A DNA stretch of 64,000 nt from Streptomyces sp. DvalAA-43 (GTDB lineage: Bacteria > Actinomycetota > Actinomycetes > Streptomycetales > Streptomycetaceae). Of the stretch, positions 54,761-63,397 are shown piece by piece. The stretch's first letter is position 1, and the number at the start of each line of letters is the position of its first letter. Below the pieces are notes generated by a model. The model saw nothing but the letters and a program-made list of their open reading frames with translations, was not told the DNA's origin and made no database searches. The position numbers were made by a program, and so were the translations under genes. The stretch is taken from the NCBI RefSeq assembly GCF_900091725.1, contig NZ_FMBW01000040.1, positions 62,001-126,000 of the forward strand, read 5' to 3'.

Positions 54761-55432
54761 TCAGGAGGCGGTGCGGCCCCGGCGGGCCAGCAGCCGTACG
54801 GCTCCGTCGCCGATCAGCTGGATCACGGTCACGATGACGATCAGCAGCGCGACGGTGATGAGCATGAACCGGTTGTCGAAGCGCTGGAATCCGTAGGTGA
54901 CGGCCTTGGAGCCGAGCCCTTCGCCGCCGACCGCGCCGGCCATCGCGGAGTAGCCGATGAGCACGATGACGGTGGTGGTGACGCCGGAGATGAGCGAGGG
55001 CAGCGCCTGCGGCAGCAGGACCTTGCGGACGATCGTCGGGATGGATCCGCCCATCGACTGGACGGCCTCGACGAGCCCGTGGTCGACCTCGCGGACGGCG
55101 GTCTCGACGAGCCGGGCGAAGAACGGGATGGCGCCGACGGAGAGCGGGACGATCATCGCGGACGGGCCGATGAAGGTGCCGACGACCCAGGTGGTGAAGG
55201 GGATCAGGGCGATCAGCAGGATGATGAACGGCAGCGAGCGGCCGATGTTCACGATCACGCCGATGACCTTGTTCACCACGGCGTTCTGGAGCAGTCCGCC
55301 CTTGTCGGTGAGGACCAGCAGGACGCCGAGCGGCAGTCCCACGAGCACGGTGACGACCGTGGACCAGAGCACCATGTAGAGGGTGTCGATGGTTCCCTGG
55401 GTCAACAGCGGCTGCATTTCCGACCAGGTCAC
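54761..55432 (-). CDS. metI: Methionine ABC transporter permease MetI
   Basis: 223 residues, five or six membrane segments. The permease EAA loop DHGLVEAVQSMGGSIPTIVRKVLLPQALPSLISG is clear. GTG 55430-55432 overlaps the metN stop in GTGA. The protein is the membrane channel of MetNIQ. Confidence 0.94.
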   Translation of the reverse strand: MTWSEMQPLLTQGTIDTLYMVLWSTVVTVLVGLPLGVLLVLTDKGGLLQNAVVNKVIGVIVNIGRSLPFIILLIALIPFTTWVVGTFIGPSAMIVPLSVGAIPFFARLVETAVREVDHGLVEAVQSMGGSIPTIVRKVLLPQALPSLISGVTTTVIVLIGYSAMAGAVGGEGLGSKAVTYGFQRFDNRFMLITVALLIVIVTVIQLIGDGAVRLLARRGRTAS

Positions 55433-56505
55433 TTCGCCACCTCCTTGGTGAGCGGGGCGGGGGTCTGCACGGGGACGACCGGGTCGTCGTCCGCCACGAC
55501 CTCGGCCTGGAGGCCCTGCTCGCGCAGGAAGCCGATCGGAACGACGTTCTCCTCGAAGCGGCCGGGCAGCTCGATGCGCATCCGGCCGATCTGCTTGCCG
55601 CCGACGGTGTCCATCGCGGCGCCCAGGATCGAGATGTCGATGTTGTACGTACGGGAGAGCTGGGAGATCACCGGCCGGCCGGCCGCGTCTCCGTGGAAGG
55701 TGACGTCGACGACCGTGCACTCGGGGCCGGAGGCCGTGCCGCCGACGGGGAAGAGTTCGTGGGCCAGTTCGGAGCCGGGGGTGGCGAGCAGTTCGCCGAC
55801 GGTGCCGGACTCGACGATGCGTCCCTTCTGCATCAGCGCGGCGGAGTCGCAGATCGTCTTGACGACGTCCATCTCGTGCGTGATGAGCAGGACGGTCAGG
55901 CCGAGCTGCTGGTTGAGGTCGCGCAGCAGCTGGAGGATGGAGCGGGTGGTCTCGGGGTCGAGGGCCGAGGTCGCCTCGTCGGAGAGCAGGACCTTCGGGT
56001 CCCCGGCGAGGGCACGGGCGATGCCGACGCGCTGCTTCTGGCCGCCGGAGAGCTGGCCGGGGTAGGCCCTGGCCTTGTCGGCGAGGCCGACCAGGTCGAG
56101 GAGTTCGAGGGCCTTGCGGGAGCGGTCCCGGCCGGAGACGCCGAGGATCTCCAGCGGGAGTTCGATGTTGTCCTGGACGGTGCGGGAGGCCAGCAGGTTG
56201 AAGTGCTGGAAGACCATGCCGATGCGGCTGCGCGCCTCGCGCAGTTCCTTGCCGGCCCGGCGGCCCCGTCCGGCGAGTGCGGTGAGGTCCTGGCCGGCCA
56301 CGGTCACGGTGCCGGTGGTGGGGCGTTCCAGGAGGTTGACGCAGCGGATCAGGGAGGACTTGCCGGCGCCGCTCTGTCCGATGACGCCGTACACCTCGCC
56401 CTCGCGGACGTGCAGGTCGACGCCGTCCAGGGCGGTGACCTCACGGCCGCGCGACTGGTAGACCTTCGTGAGGCCCGAAGTGGTGATCACAGGGGTTTCC
56501 GTCAC
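55429..56505 (-). CDS. metN: Methionine ABC transporter ATP-binding protein MetN
   Basis: 358 residues. ABC ATPase with Walker A GQSGAGKSS, Q-loop VFQHFN, signature LSGGQKQR, Walker B VLLSDEATSALD and switch His in LLITHEMD. The C-terminal NIL domain (about 255-335) binds methionine and can shut transport. GTG 56503-56505 has no visible ribosome-binding site. A longer GTG start at 56536-56538 is also possible. A 28-codon leader frame lies 210 bp upstream. Confidence 0.93.
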   Translation of the reverse strand: MTETPVITTSGLTKVYQSRGREVTALDGVDLHVREGEVYGVIGQSGAGKSSLIRCVNLLERPTTGTVTVAGQDLTALAGRGRRAGKELREARSRIGMVFQHFNLLASRTVQDNIELPLEILGVSGRDRSRKALELLDLVGLADKARAYPGQLSGGQKQRVGIARALAGDPKVLLSDEATSALDPETTRSILQLLRDLNQQLGLTVLLITHEMDVVKTICDSAALMQKGRIVESGTVGELLATPGSELAHELFPVGGTASGPECTVVDVTFHGDAAGRPVISQLSRTYNIDISILGAAMDTVGGKQIGRMRIELPGRFEENVVPIGFLREQGLQAEVVADDDPVVPVQTPAPLTKEVAK

Positions 56506-56715
56506 TGTCGAGTGCGCGGCGCGGTGTCCGCCGGGCACGGGGCATTCGTCTGATGAGACTGTCTGGACGTTTCGGTCGGACGTTCCAAGCGGGGTCTCGG
56601 CACGGCTCGGGGCGGCGGGTGGCCGGGCAGCGGTGCTGGGGCGCGCTCGTTCCGCTGGGTGCGGACGGCGGCGGGCTCGGTCTCGCTTCGGGGCGCGAGG
56701 CTCAGGCGTGGGCCC

Positions 56716-56802
56716 TCAGAAGGTGCGCATTCGACACATACAACGAGCACCGGGCGTCGTGATCGCCTCGGTCGCAAGGATGCGGTTGCTCGTCGTGGTC
56801 AT
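56716..56802 (-). CDS. Putative Met/Cys-rich leader peptide of metNIQ
   Basis: 28-codon frame with ATG at 56800-56802. Its last ten residues are ARCMCRMRTF: two Met and two Cys in a short stretch, with a third Met at the start. It ends 210 bases before metN. No ribosome-binding site precedes it, but a TTTACT -10-like hexamer (56809-56814) lies 6 bases from the ATG, as expected for leaderless translation. Such peptides can sense charged tRNA: translation would stall at Met/Cys codons when these are scarce. No named family; a coding role is inferred. Confidence 0.55.
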   Translation of the reverse strand: MTTTSNRILATEAITTPGARCMCRMRTF

Positions 56803-56808
56803 GGAGCA

Positions 56809-56859
56809 AGTAAAACAGACGTAACGTTCCACCCGACCCGCTTGTCCGAATAGCGGACA
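56809..56859 (-). promoter_or_regulatory. Leader promoter of metNIQ with inverted repeat
   Basis: TTTACT (56809-56814) as -10, 6 bases before the leader ATG. A perfect inverted repeat TGTCCG-AATAG-CGGACA (56843-56859) lies about 30 bp further upstream, where a regulator could bind. No clear -35. Confidence 0.4.
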
Positions 56860-57081
56860 GTCGTGGATGGTGCCGCGCACCGGTCCGGCCGGTCGCCGCG
56901 TTTTCCGCAACCACGGCTGTGACCTGCATCGATATGACGGAGAGGGCATCGGAGGCCGTGTCCGCGCCCCGCCCGGACCTGCCGTGGGCTGTGGCCAAGG
57001 CCACGGCCTTCGTCCTCGTCGCCCGTCCGGCCCGCGGTCCGGCGGGACGGGGGCGCACGCAGGGGGCCGGCGGGCCCGTAA

Positions 57082-57087
57082 TACCCT
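57082..57087 (+). promoter_or_regulatory. -10 element of a leaderless membrane-protein gene
   Basis: TACCCT (57082-57087) lies 7 bases before ATG 57095, with no ribosome-binding site between. Leaderless start inferred. Confidence 0.4.
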
Positions 57088-57094
57088 CGACCCC

Positions 57095-57454
57095 ATGCTT
57101 GACGCCCTGACGGTCGCGGTCGCCGTGGCCGCGCTCGCCCTCGCCGCCTGGTGCGGACTGGCCGCCTACCGGGACCAGCCCACCAAGGACTGGCACTTCA
57201 TCGGGATGGCCGTGGTCTCGCTGCTGGCGCTGGCCCAGCTGGTGGTGGGCATCGTGCAGCTGTCCCGGGGCGAACGGCCCGAGCAGGGCATGACGATCTT
57301 CATCGCGTATCTGATCGGGTCCTTCCTCGCGGTGCCCGCGGCCGGATTCCTGTCGCTGACGGAGCGGACCCGGTGGGGTTCGGTGACGGTGGCGGCGGGC
57401 GCGGTCGTGCTGGCCGTCCTCGAAGTACGGCTCTACGACATCTGGGGAAACTGA
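57095..57454 (+). CDS. Small four-span membrane protein
   Basis: 119 residues. Membrane segments around 4-24, 36-57, 68-88 and 94-112. No family recognised. ATG 57095; an upstream extension has no support. It starts a two-gene unit with the next gene (2 bp between stop and start). Confidence 0.75.
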   Translation: MLDALTVAVAVAALALAAWCGLAAYRDQPTKDWHFIGMAVVSLLALAQLVVGIVQLSRGERPEQGMTIFIAYLIGSFLAVPAAGFLSLTERTRWGSVTVAAGAVVLAVLEVRLYDIWGN

Positions 57455-57456
57455 CC

Positions 57457-57894
57457 GTGACCGACACCGAACGCACTCCCGCGGCGGCCACCGGCGAGAA
57501 GCAGCCCTTCGACCTCGGCACGGGTCCCGGCCGGGTACTGGTCTGGTTCTACGGGGTGTTCACCGTCGCCGCCGCCTCCCGCTCGATCGTCCAGATGATC
57601 CTGGACTTCGGCAGGGCGCCGCTCGCCTATGTGCTGTCGGCCGTCGCCGCGCTGGTGTACGGGTTCATCACGTACTCGCTGGTGCGCGGGGGCGAGACGG
57701 CGCGCAGGACCGCGCTGGTGTGCTGCGCCGCCGAGCTGCTGGGAGTGCTGGTCGTCGGGACCTGGACGATGGCGGAGCCCTCGGCGTTCGCGGACGCCAC
57801 CGTCTGGTCCGACTTCGGCATGGGATACCTGTTCATCCCGGTGATCCTGCCGATCACCGGGATGATGTGGCTGCGCCGGGCGCGGAAGGCGTAG
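57457..57894 (+). CDS. Small four-span membrane protein
   Basis: 145 residues. A hydrophilic start (1-22) is followed by membrane segments (about 28-48, 55-78, 84-105, 120-138). GTG 57457-57459. It is tightly linked to the preceding gene, so the two are likely partners. Function unknown. Confidence 0.8.
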   Translation: MTDTERTPAAATGEKQPFDLGTGPGRVLVWFYGVFTVAAASRSIVQMILDFGRAPLAYVLSAVAALVYGFITYSLVRGGETARRTALVCCAAELLGVLVVGTWTMAEPSAFADATVWSDFGMGYLFIPVILPITGMMWLRRARKA

Positions 57895-57919
57895 CCTCCC
57901 GGACGGCCCCGGCCACCAC

Positions 57920-58423
57920 TCAGGCGCTGGCCACGTACGCGGGCTTGGTGGCGTCCTTCTCCAGCAGGATCATCAGGACGCCGTCCCGGCCGGTCTCGTT
58001 GCCCACGGGGGCGTAGCCCGCCCGCCGGTAGAGCCGCAGATTGTTCTCGCTGCGATGGCCGGTGTGCAGCCGGAACCGGGTGGCCGACCGCTCGTCGGCG
58101 AGCCCCGCCTCCGCCGCCCGCAGCAGCCGGGCGCCGAGTCCGTGGCCCTGGAGGCGGGGATGGACGCAGAGCCTGCCGATCTCCCCCGCGCCGTCCGGTC
58201 CGACCGTTCCCCGGACCGAGCCGACGACCTCGTCACCCAGCCGCGCCACGAACACCAGATTGGTGGCGATCTCGGCGTGCAGGGAGTCGAGGGTCTGGAC
58301 GAGCGGGTCGATCCGGTAGTTCCCGTACAGCTCCGCCTCGCTCTGGAAACAGAGGTACTGGAGCTTCAAGATCTGTTCGGCATCCTGTGCCGTCGCTGCC
58401 GAGATGATCACGCTCATGCCCAT
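57920..58423 (-). CDS. GNAT-family N-acetyltransferase
   Basis: 167 residues, the normal size of a single-domain GNAT. The acetyl-CoA site GRLCVHPRLQGHGLGARLLRAAEAGL and NNLRLYRRAGYAP are present. ATG 58421-58423, or ATG two codons later. Substrate unknown. Convergent with the small membrane protein gene. Confidence 0.88.
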   Translation of the reverse strand: MGMSVIISAATAQDAEQILKLQYLCFQSEAELYGNYRIDPLVQTLDSLHAEIATNLVFVARLGDEVVGSVRGTVGPDGAGEIGRLCVHPRLQGHGLGARLLRAAEAGLADERSATRFRLHTGHRSENNLRLYRRAGYAPVGNETGRDGVLMILLEKDATKPAYVASA

Positions 58424-58459
58424 CTGCGCATGCCTCCGCCCACCTGATCCACCGGTTGT

Positions 58460-59026
58460 CTAACGCTCCTTTCCCCGCAGTTCAGGAGCAGCAACCTCCG
58501 CCGCGAGCATTCTGCGCAGACATCCAAGGCAACGGGAACGGATCGGACCCAAACTCCCCTGTGACATACCCAACTTCCCTGCGATTTCCCGGTAGGTGGG
58601 ATCGCTGGGCGCGAGCAGCGCCGCCATCAGCCGGGCGCACCTGCCGGGCAGCCGGTCCACCGCCGCGCGCAGCGCCCTGCGTTCATCGGCGCCGACGGCG
58701 AGCCGCTCGGGGCAGCCGGCCGGATCGGCGGCGGTCTCGTCGCGGTAGGGACGTTCGTGCCGGGCGGTACGACGGGCCCTGCGGGCCTCTCCCCGTACGG
58801 CGTTCCGCACCCAGCGGGCCGGGTCCACCGGCGGCCCCTCCCCCGCGAGCCGCTCCAGCAGCCGCAGCCAGACGGCCTGTTCGAGGTCGGCCGGTTCGAT
58901 CGCCGCACCGGTCACCGAGGCGGTCGCCTCGGCCATGGCCTCGGCGCTCACCAGCGGATACAGGGCGCGGACGACGGAGGCGGGAGCGGGGGCGGGTCCT
59001 GCGGGGGCATGATCGAGAAGGGTCAT
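58460..59026 (-). CDS. Sigma-70-family (ECF-like) sigma factor
   Basis: 188 residues. An N-terminal sigma-2-like segment (about 40-90, AAIEPADLEQAVWLRLLERL, RWVRNAVRGEARRA) and a C-terminal sigma-4 helix-turn-helix (about 140-178, TYREIAGKLGMSQGSLGPIRSRCLGCLRRML) fit a short ECF-type sigma factor. No anti-sigma gene is adjacent. The promoters it reads are unknown. ATG 59024-59026 without a clear site. Confidence 0.75.
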   Translation of the reverse strand: MTLLDHAPAGPAPAPASVVRALYPLVSAEAMAEATASVTGAAIEPADLEQAVWLRLLERLAGEGPPVDPARWVRNAVRGEARRARRTARHERPYRDETAADPAGCPERLAVGADERRALRAAVDRLPGRCARLMAALLAPSDPTYREIAGKLGMSQGSLGPIRSRCLGCLRRMLAAEVAAPELRGKER

Positions 59027-59078
59027 GCACGGGCCGACGCGCCCGCGCGTGCGGCCGGTTGCCGTACCGGGCGAGCAC

Positions 59079-59108
59079 CACCCGACCGGGGCACGCCCCG
59101 GCCGGGTG
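59079..59108 (-). terminator. Hairpin after the GDPD gene
   Basis: CACCCG-A-CCGGGG (59079-59091) pairs with CCCCGG-C-CGGGTG (59096-59108), loop CACG. It lies 14 bases past the GDPD stop on the minus strand. Confidence 0.7.
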
Positions 59109-59121
59109 CTGACGCCTGGCG

Positions 59122-60294
59122 TCACTTGGCGGTGAAGTCCGCCGCGGCGAGCAGGGCCGTGTCCGGGTTGTCGGAGAAGACGCCGTCGATGCCGGTCGCG
59201 AAGTACGCCTGGAACGCGCCGAACGCGTCGCCGTAGGCGTTGGGGTCGGTGCCGCGCCGGAAGTCGGCGGGCAGGAAGGTGTTCTCGTTGCGCATGGTGT
59301 AGGGGTGCAGGACCAGGCCCTGCGCGTGCGCGTCCCGCACCAGGGTGGTCGGTGCGGTGAGCCGTCCCGAGGCGTCCTTGGGGATGACCAGGTCCAGGGT
59401 GGGGCCGATGCCCTGGGCGAAGGAGGCCATCCACTTCAGCCCCGCGGGCTTCACCAGGTCCGCCACGGTGCGCGGGTCACCGGACGTCACGAAGTCCCAG
59501 GGGCGCTCGCCCGCGGCGGAGAGCAGCACGACGCGCGGGGTCTCGACCAGCCGGGCCAGCCGCTGGATGCTGCCGGGCTCGAAGGACTGGAGGATCAGCG
59601 GCGACTGCTCGCGGTGCCGGTTGTAGCGGCGCAGCAGCTTGGCGAGCGGCTCTTCGAGGCCGAGGCCGAGACCGCGGAAGTAGGTGGGGTGCTTGGTCTC
59701 GACGTACAGCCAGACGGGCTTTCCGCGCCGGCGGCCCTCGCGGTCGGCCCAGCGCAGCACCTCCTCGAAGGTGGGGATCTCCCAGCGGCCGTCGTAGAGC
59801 GTGTTCTTCTGGCGGGTGCCGGGGATGCGCTCCTTGGCCCGCAGCGTCTTCAGTTCGGCGAGGGTGAAGTCCTCGGTGAACCAGCCGGTGAGGGAGACCC
59901 CGTCGACCTTCTTCGTGGTCCTGCGGCTCGCGAACTCGGGGTGGTCGGCGACATCGGTGGTGGCGGTGATGTCGTTCTCGTGACGGCATACGAGATGGCC
60001 GTCCCTGGTCGGCACCAGGTCCTGCTCGATGATGTGCGCGCCCATGTCGAGGGCCAGCTGGTAGGAGCCGAGGGTGTGCTCGGGCCGGTACCCGCTGGTG
60101 CCGCGGTGTCCGATGACGGTGGGCACCGGCAGGTCGAGGCGGAAGCCGTGACCGCCGGGCCGCCGGGAGGCGCTCGCCGCGGTGTCGGCGGCGGCCGGGC
60201 CGCCTGCCAGTCCGAGGGCGGCGGTGCCCAGTACGGTGGCTCCCGCCCCCAGCATGGTCCGGCGGCCGGGACCGGCCTGCGCGCTCTCAGTCAT
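59122..60294 (-). CDS. Tat-exported glycerophosphodiester phosphodiesterase
   Basis: Hydrolyses glycerophosphodiesters to sn-glycerol 3-phosphate and an alcohol. 390 residues. The Tat signal carries the twin-arginine GRRTMLG and an Ala/Gly-rich core ending GPAAADT (about 36). The GDPD domain follows, with HRGTSGYRPEHT (catalytic His), EQDLVPTRDGHLVCRHE (Glu, Asp, His) and VETKHPTYF. ATG 60292-60294. Secretion suggests use of outside phospholipid headgroups as carbon or phosphate. Confidence 0.93.
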   Translation of the reverse strand: MTESAQAGPGRRTMLGAGATVLGTAALGLAGGPAAADTAASASRRPGGHGFRLDLPVPTVIGHRGTSGYRPEHTLGSYQLALDMGAHIIEQDLVPTRDGHLVCRHENDITATTDVADHPEFASRRTTKKVDGVSLTGWFTEDFTLAELKTLRAKERIPGTRQKNTLYDGRWEIPTFEEVLRWADREGRRRGKPVWLYVETKHPTYFRGLGLGLEEPLAKLLRRYNRHREQSPLILQSFEPGSIQRLARLVETPRVVLLSAAGERPWDFVTSGDPRTVADLVKPAGLKWMASFAQGIGPTLDLVIPKDASGRLTAPTTLVRDAHAQGLVLHPYTMRNENTFLPADFRRGTDPNAYGDAFGAFQAYFATGIDGVFSDNPDTALLAAADFTAK

Positions 60295-60528
60295 GAATGC
60301 TCCTCACGTGTGATGTCTGGCACCTGTCGGGCGAGGCCCGAGCGTAGGCAGCGGTACCGTCGTGGGGGCAGCTCCTGGGCGAACATGGCGCAAACTCATG
60401 TCAACACCGCGTATCCGGTCCGTGAACCCGATGTGCGGGCGGCGAGTACCCGCGAGTATCGTCCTCACGTGCATGGACCGTCACGATCCCGCGCCTCGGC
60501 CGTCCCGGCCACTACACCGGAGGAACCG

Positions 60529-61200
60529 TTGTCCCGACACGCACTCATCAAGGCAGTGCTCGGACCGATCTTGCGCCTGATGTTCCGCCCCCAGGTGGAA
60601 GGCGTGGAGAACATCCCCGGGGACGGTCCGGTGATCCTCGCGGGCAACCATCTGACGTTCATCGACTCGATGATCATGCCGATCTGCTGCGACCGGCCGG
60701 TGTACTACATCGGCAAGGACGAGTACGTGACGGGCAAGGGGATCAAGGGCCGGGCCATGGCCTGGTTCTTCACCGGCTGCGGCATGATCCCGGTGGACCG
60801 GGACGGCGGCCGCGGCGGTGTCGCGGCGCTGATGACGGGCCGTCGGGTACTGGAGGAGGGCAAGGCGTTCGCCATCTACCCGGAGGGCACCCGCTCCCCC
60901 GACGGCCGGCTGTACCGGGGCCGTACGGGCATCGCCCGGCTGACGCTGATGACCGGTGCGCCGGTGGTGCCGTTCGCGATGATCGGCACGGACAAGCTGC
61001 AGCCCGGCGGGTCGGGTCTGCCGCGCCCCGGCAAGGTGACGGTCCGCTTCGGCGAGCCGATGGAGTTCTCCCGTTACGAGGGCATGGACCGCGACCGCTA
61101 TGTGCTGCGGGCGGTGACCGACTCCGTGATGGCCGAGGTGATGCGGCTGTCGGGTCAGGAGTACGTCGACATGTACGCCACGAAGGCCAAGGCCGCGTGA
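60529..61200 (+). CDS. 1-acyl-sn-glycerol-3-phosphate acyltransferase (PlsC-like)
   Basis: Membrane-associated enzyme that acylates lysophosphatidate. 223 residues. The NHxxxxD motif (NHLTFID, near 40), the FAIYPEGTRS block, and PVVPFAMIGTDKL are present. TTG 60529-60531 is preceded by GGAGG at 4-5 bases, a good signal, so the unusual start is favoured. Divergent from the GDPD gene with 234 bp between. Confidence 0.93.
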   Translation: MSRHALIKAVLGPILRLMFRPQVEGVENIPGDGPVILAGNHLTFIDSMIMPICCDRPVYYIGKDEYVTGKGIKGRAMAWFFTGCGMIPVDRDGGRGGVAALMTGRRVLEEGKAFAIYPEGTRSPDGRLYRGRTGIARLTLMTGAPVVPFAMIGTDKLQPGGSGLPRPGKVTVRFGEPMEFSRYEGMDRDRYVLRAVTDSVMAEVMRLSGQEYVDMYATKAKAA

Positions 61201-61234
61201 GCCGGGGCGCGACGCGCTGACAGCAGGACATATG

Positions 61235-61275
61235 GAAGGGCCCGTACCCCGGTTCTCGGTGCTACGGGCCCTTTC
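61235..61275. terminator. Terminator between PlsC-like gene and MFS gene
   Basis: GAAGGGCCCGTA (61235-61246) pairs with TACGGGCCCTTTC (61263-61275), lying between convergent stops. Confidence 0.85.
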
Positions 61276-61298
61276 GCGCGTCCGGGTGACCGGGGCGG

Positions 61299-62843
61299 CT
61301 ACTGGTGCACGATGCCGTCCTCCAGCTTCTGACCGCGCAGCAGGAACCAGGCGGCGACGGCCGTCGCCAGCAGGACCGCCGCGCCGACCCCCGCGGCGAG
61401 CCGCAGCCCTTCGACGAAGGAGTCCTGCGCTGCGGCGACCAGGGCCTGTCCCTGCTGGGACGGCAGACCGTGGGCCGCCTCGACGGCGCCGCCCAGCGAT
61501 TCATGGGCCGCGGCGGCGGGGGCCGACGGGACGCCGTGGGGCGTGTCGAACGTCTGGTAGACGCCGGTGACGATGGAGCCGAGCAGGGCGATGCCGAGGG
61601 CCGCGCCGAGTTCGTACGCCGTCTCGGAGACCGCGCCGGCGGAGCCCGCCTGCTCCTTCGGGACGCTGGAGAGGATCACGTCGGAGGTGACGGTGAAGGC
61701 GAAGCCCGCGCCCACGCCGACGATCAGCAGCACCGCCCCGATCAGCGGGTAGGCGGTCTCCCGGTGGATCAGGGTGACGGCGGCGAGCGCCAGCCCGATC
61801 GCCCCGAGGCCGCCGGTCACCACCGAGCGCACCGAGAAGCGGCGGGCCGCCCGCCCGGCGATCAGACCGGCGACGACGGCTCCGACGGCCGCGGGCAGCT
61901 CGGCGAGACCGGCCTCCAGCGGTCCGCGCCCCTGCACCAGTTGGAGGAACTGGGAGAGGAAGAAGACCAGTCCGGACAGGCCGAGAATGGTCAGCAGGTC
62001 GGCGAGGACCGCGCCCGAGAAGCCCCGGTGGTGGAAGAGCCGCATGTCCAGCAGGGGCGCGGGAAGCGTGAGCTGTCTGCGGACGAACCAGCAGAGCGCG
62101 GCCACACCGCCGATACCGGCCAGGACCGTCCCCCAGCTCGCGCCGTGCGCCGCCAGCTCCTTGATGGCGTACACGACGCCGATCATGCCGATGAAGGAGA
62201 GCCCGACGCTGACCAGGTCCCAGGGGCCCGGGGCCGGGTTCCTGGACTCGGGGATCATCCGGGCGCCGACGACCACGAGGACCGCCATGACCGGCAGGTT
62301 GATCAGGAAGACCGAGCCCCACCAGAAGTGCTCCAGCAGGAGCCCGCCGACCACGGGGCCGACGGCCGCGCCCGCGGAGGCCATCGCTCCCCAGATCCCG
62401 ATGGCGAAGCTGCGCTCGCGCGGGTCGTGGAAGAGGTTGCGGATCAGGGCGAGCGTGGACGGCATGAGGGTGGCGCCCGCGACACCGAGCAGCGCCCGCG
62501 CCAGGATCATCATCTCGGGGGTGTGCGCGTAGGCGTTGAGCACCGAGACCGCGCCGAACGCCGTCGCGCCGCAGAGCAGCAGCTTCTTGCGGCCGATGCG
62601 GTCGCCGAGGCTGCCCATCGAGACCAGGAGTCCGGCGATGACGAAGGAGTAGACGTCGCCGATCCACAGGAGCTGGGTACCGGTCGGTTCGAGGTCCTCG
62701 GTGAGGAAGGGGGTCGCCAGGCCGAGGACGGTGGCGTCGATCGCCACGAGCAGCACGGCGAGGACGAGCACGGCCAGGGCGATCCACCGCCCGGGACGGT
62801 GCGTCTCGTCCGAGGTTTCCACGCGCTGTTCGATACGGCTCAT
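61299..62843 (-). CDS. MFS efflux transporter (DHA2-type)
   Basis: 514 residues with about 14 membrane segments, typical of drug:H+ antiporters of the DHA2 class. The first segment has LVAIDATVLGLATPFL; motif A is GSLGDRIGRKKLLL; motif C-like GAAVGPVVGGLLLEHFWW is also present. Substrate unknown. ATG 62841-62843 overlaps the TetR stop in ATGA, so the transporter is made with its regulator. Confidence 0.93.
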   Translation of the reverse strand: MSRIEQRVETSDETHRPGRWIALAVLVLAVLLVAIDATVLGLATPFLTEDLEPTGTQLLWIGDVYSFVIAGLLVSMGSLGDRIGRKKLLLCGATAFGAVSVLNAYAHTPEMMILARALLGVAGATLMPSTLALIRNLFHDPRERSFAIGIWGAMASAGAAVGPVVGGLLLEHFWWGSVFLINLPVMAVLVVVGARMIPESRNPAPGPWDLVSVGLSFIGMIGVVYAIKELAAHGASWGTVLAGIGGVAALCWFVRRQLTLPAPLLDMRLFHHRGFSGAVLADLLTILGLSGLVFFLSQFLQLVQGRGPLEAGLAELPAAVGAVVAGLIAGRAARRFSVRSVVTGGLGAIGLALAAVTLIHRETAYPLIGAVLLIVGVGAGFAFTVTSDVILSSVPKEQAGSAGAVSETAYELGAALGIALLGSIVTGVYQTFDTPHGVPSAPAAAAHESLGGAVEAAHGLPSQQGQALVAAAQDSFVEGLRLAAGVGAAVLLATAVAAWFLLRGQKLEDGIVHQ

Positions 62844-63391
62844 TGCTCCACGCTCCGGCGTGCACCGCCGAGCAGCAACTCGACGATCATGTAGGGGAAG
62901 TCCTGGCTTGCGACCCGGCCGTCCTGAACGGCCCAGGCGCCGGACGAGATCAGCCCGTAGAGGGCCTCGGTCAGCCAGGCGGGGGTGAGGTCGATCCGGA
63001 ATTCGCCGCGCTCCTGGCCGCGCCTGAAGAAGGCCGAGACCCGGGCGTCGAGACGGTTCCAGCCCTCGTTCACCTCTTCGCCCTCGAAGAGCTGGTTCTC
63101 GGTGACGAGGAAGGCGAGCAGTCCGGCGCTGGGTTCGACGGCCACGACGAGGCGGCGCAGTGCGTCCGGCGCGGCGCCCTCGTCGAGCGCGGCGGTGTCC
63201 AGAGCGGCTTCGAACTCCTGGATGCCCAGGTTCTCCAACGCTCTGACCAGGGCGTCCCGTCCGGCGAAGTGCCGGTGAAGGGTGGCGCGTCCGATGCCTG
63301 CGGCTTTGGCGACCTCGTCCATGGTGGCGGTCGATTTGCGGGTCAGCAGAGCGGCGGCGCTCCGCAGTACCTGCTCACGGTCGAGACTCAT
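62840..63391 (-). CDS. TetR-family transcriptional regulator
   Basis: 183 residues. Helix-turn-helix TMDEVAKAAGIGRATLHRHFAGRDALVRAL (about 22-51) and an all-helical ligand domain. It probably represses itself and the MFS gene until a ligand binds. ATG 63389-63391 has no ribosome-binding site; a -10-like TATGGT 6 bases upstream suggests leaderless translation. A palindromic operator overlaps this promoter. Confidence 0.93.
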   Translation of the reverse strand: MSLDREQVLRSAAALLTRKSTATMDEVAKAAGIGRATLHRHFAGRDALVRALENLGIQEFEAALDTAALDEGAAPDALRRLVVAVEPSAGLLAFLVTENQLFEGEEVNEGWNRLDARVSAFFRRGQERGEFRIDLTPAWLTEALYGLISSGAWAVQDGRVASQDFPYMIVELLLGGARRSVEQ

Positions 63392-63397
63392 GAGACA

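Noticed and set aside
56506..56870. SAM riboswitch before metNIQ
   Set aside because: I looked for SAM-I and SAM-IV core motifs on the minus strand and found none; a short Met/Cys frame fits better.
58460..59434. Extension of the sigma-like gene upstream to 59434
   Set aside because: This would overlap the GDPD gene end and terminator; sigma-like homology begins after 59026.
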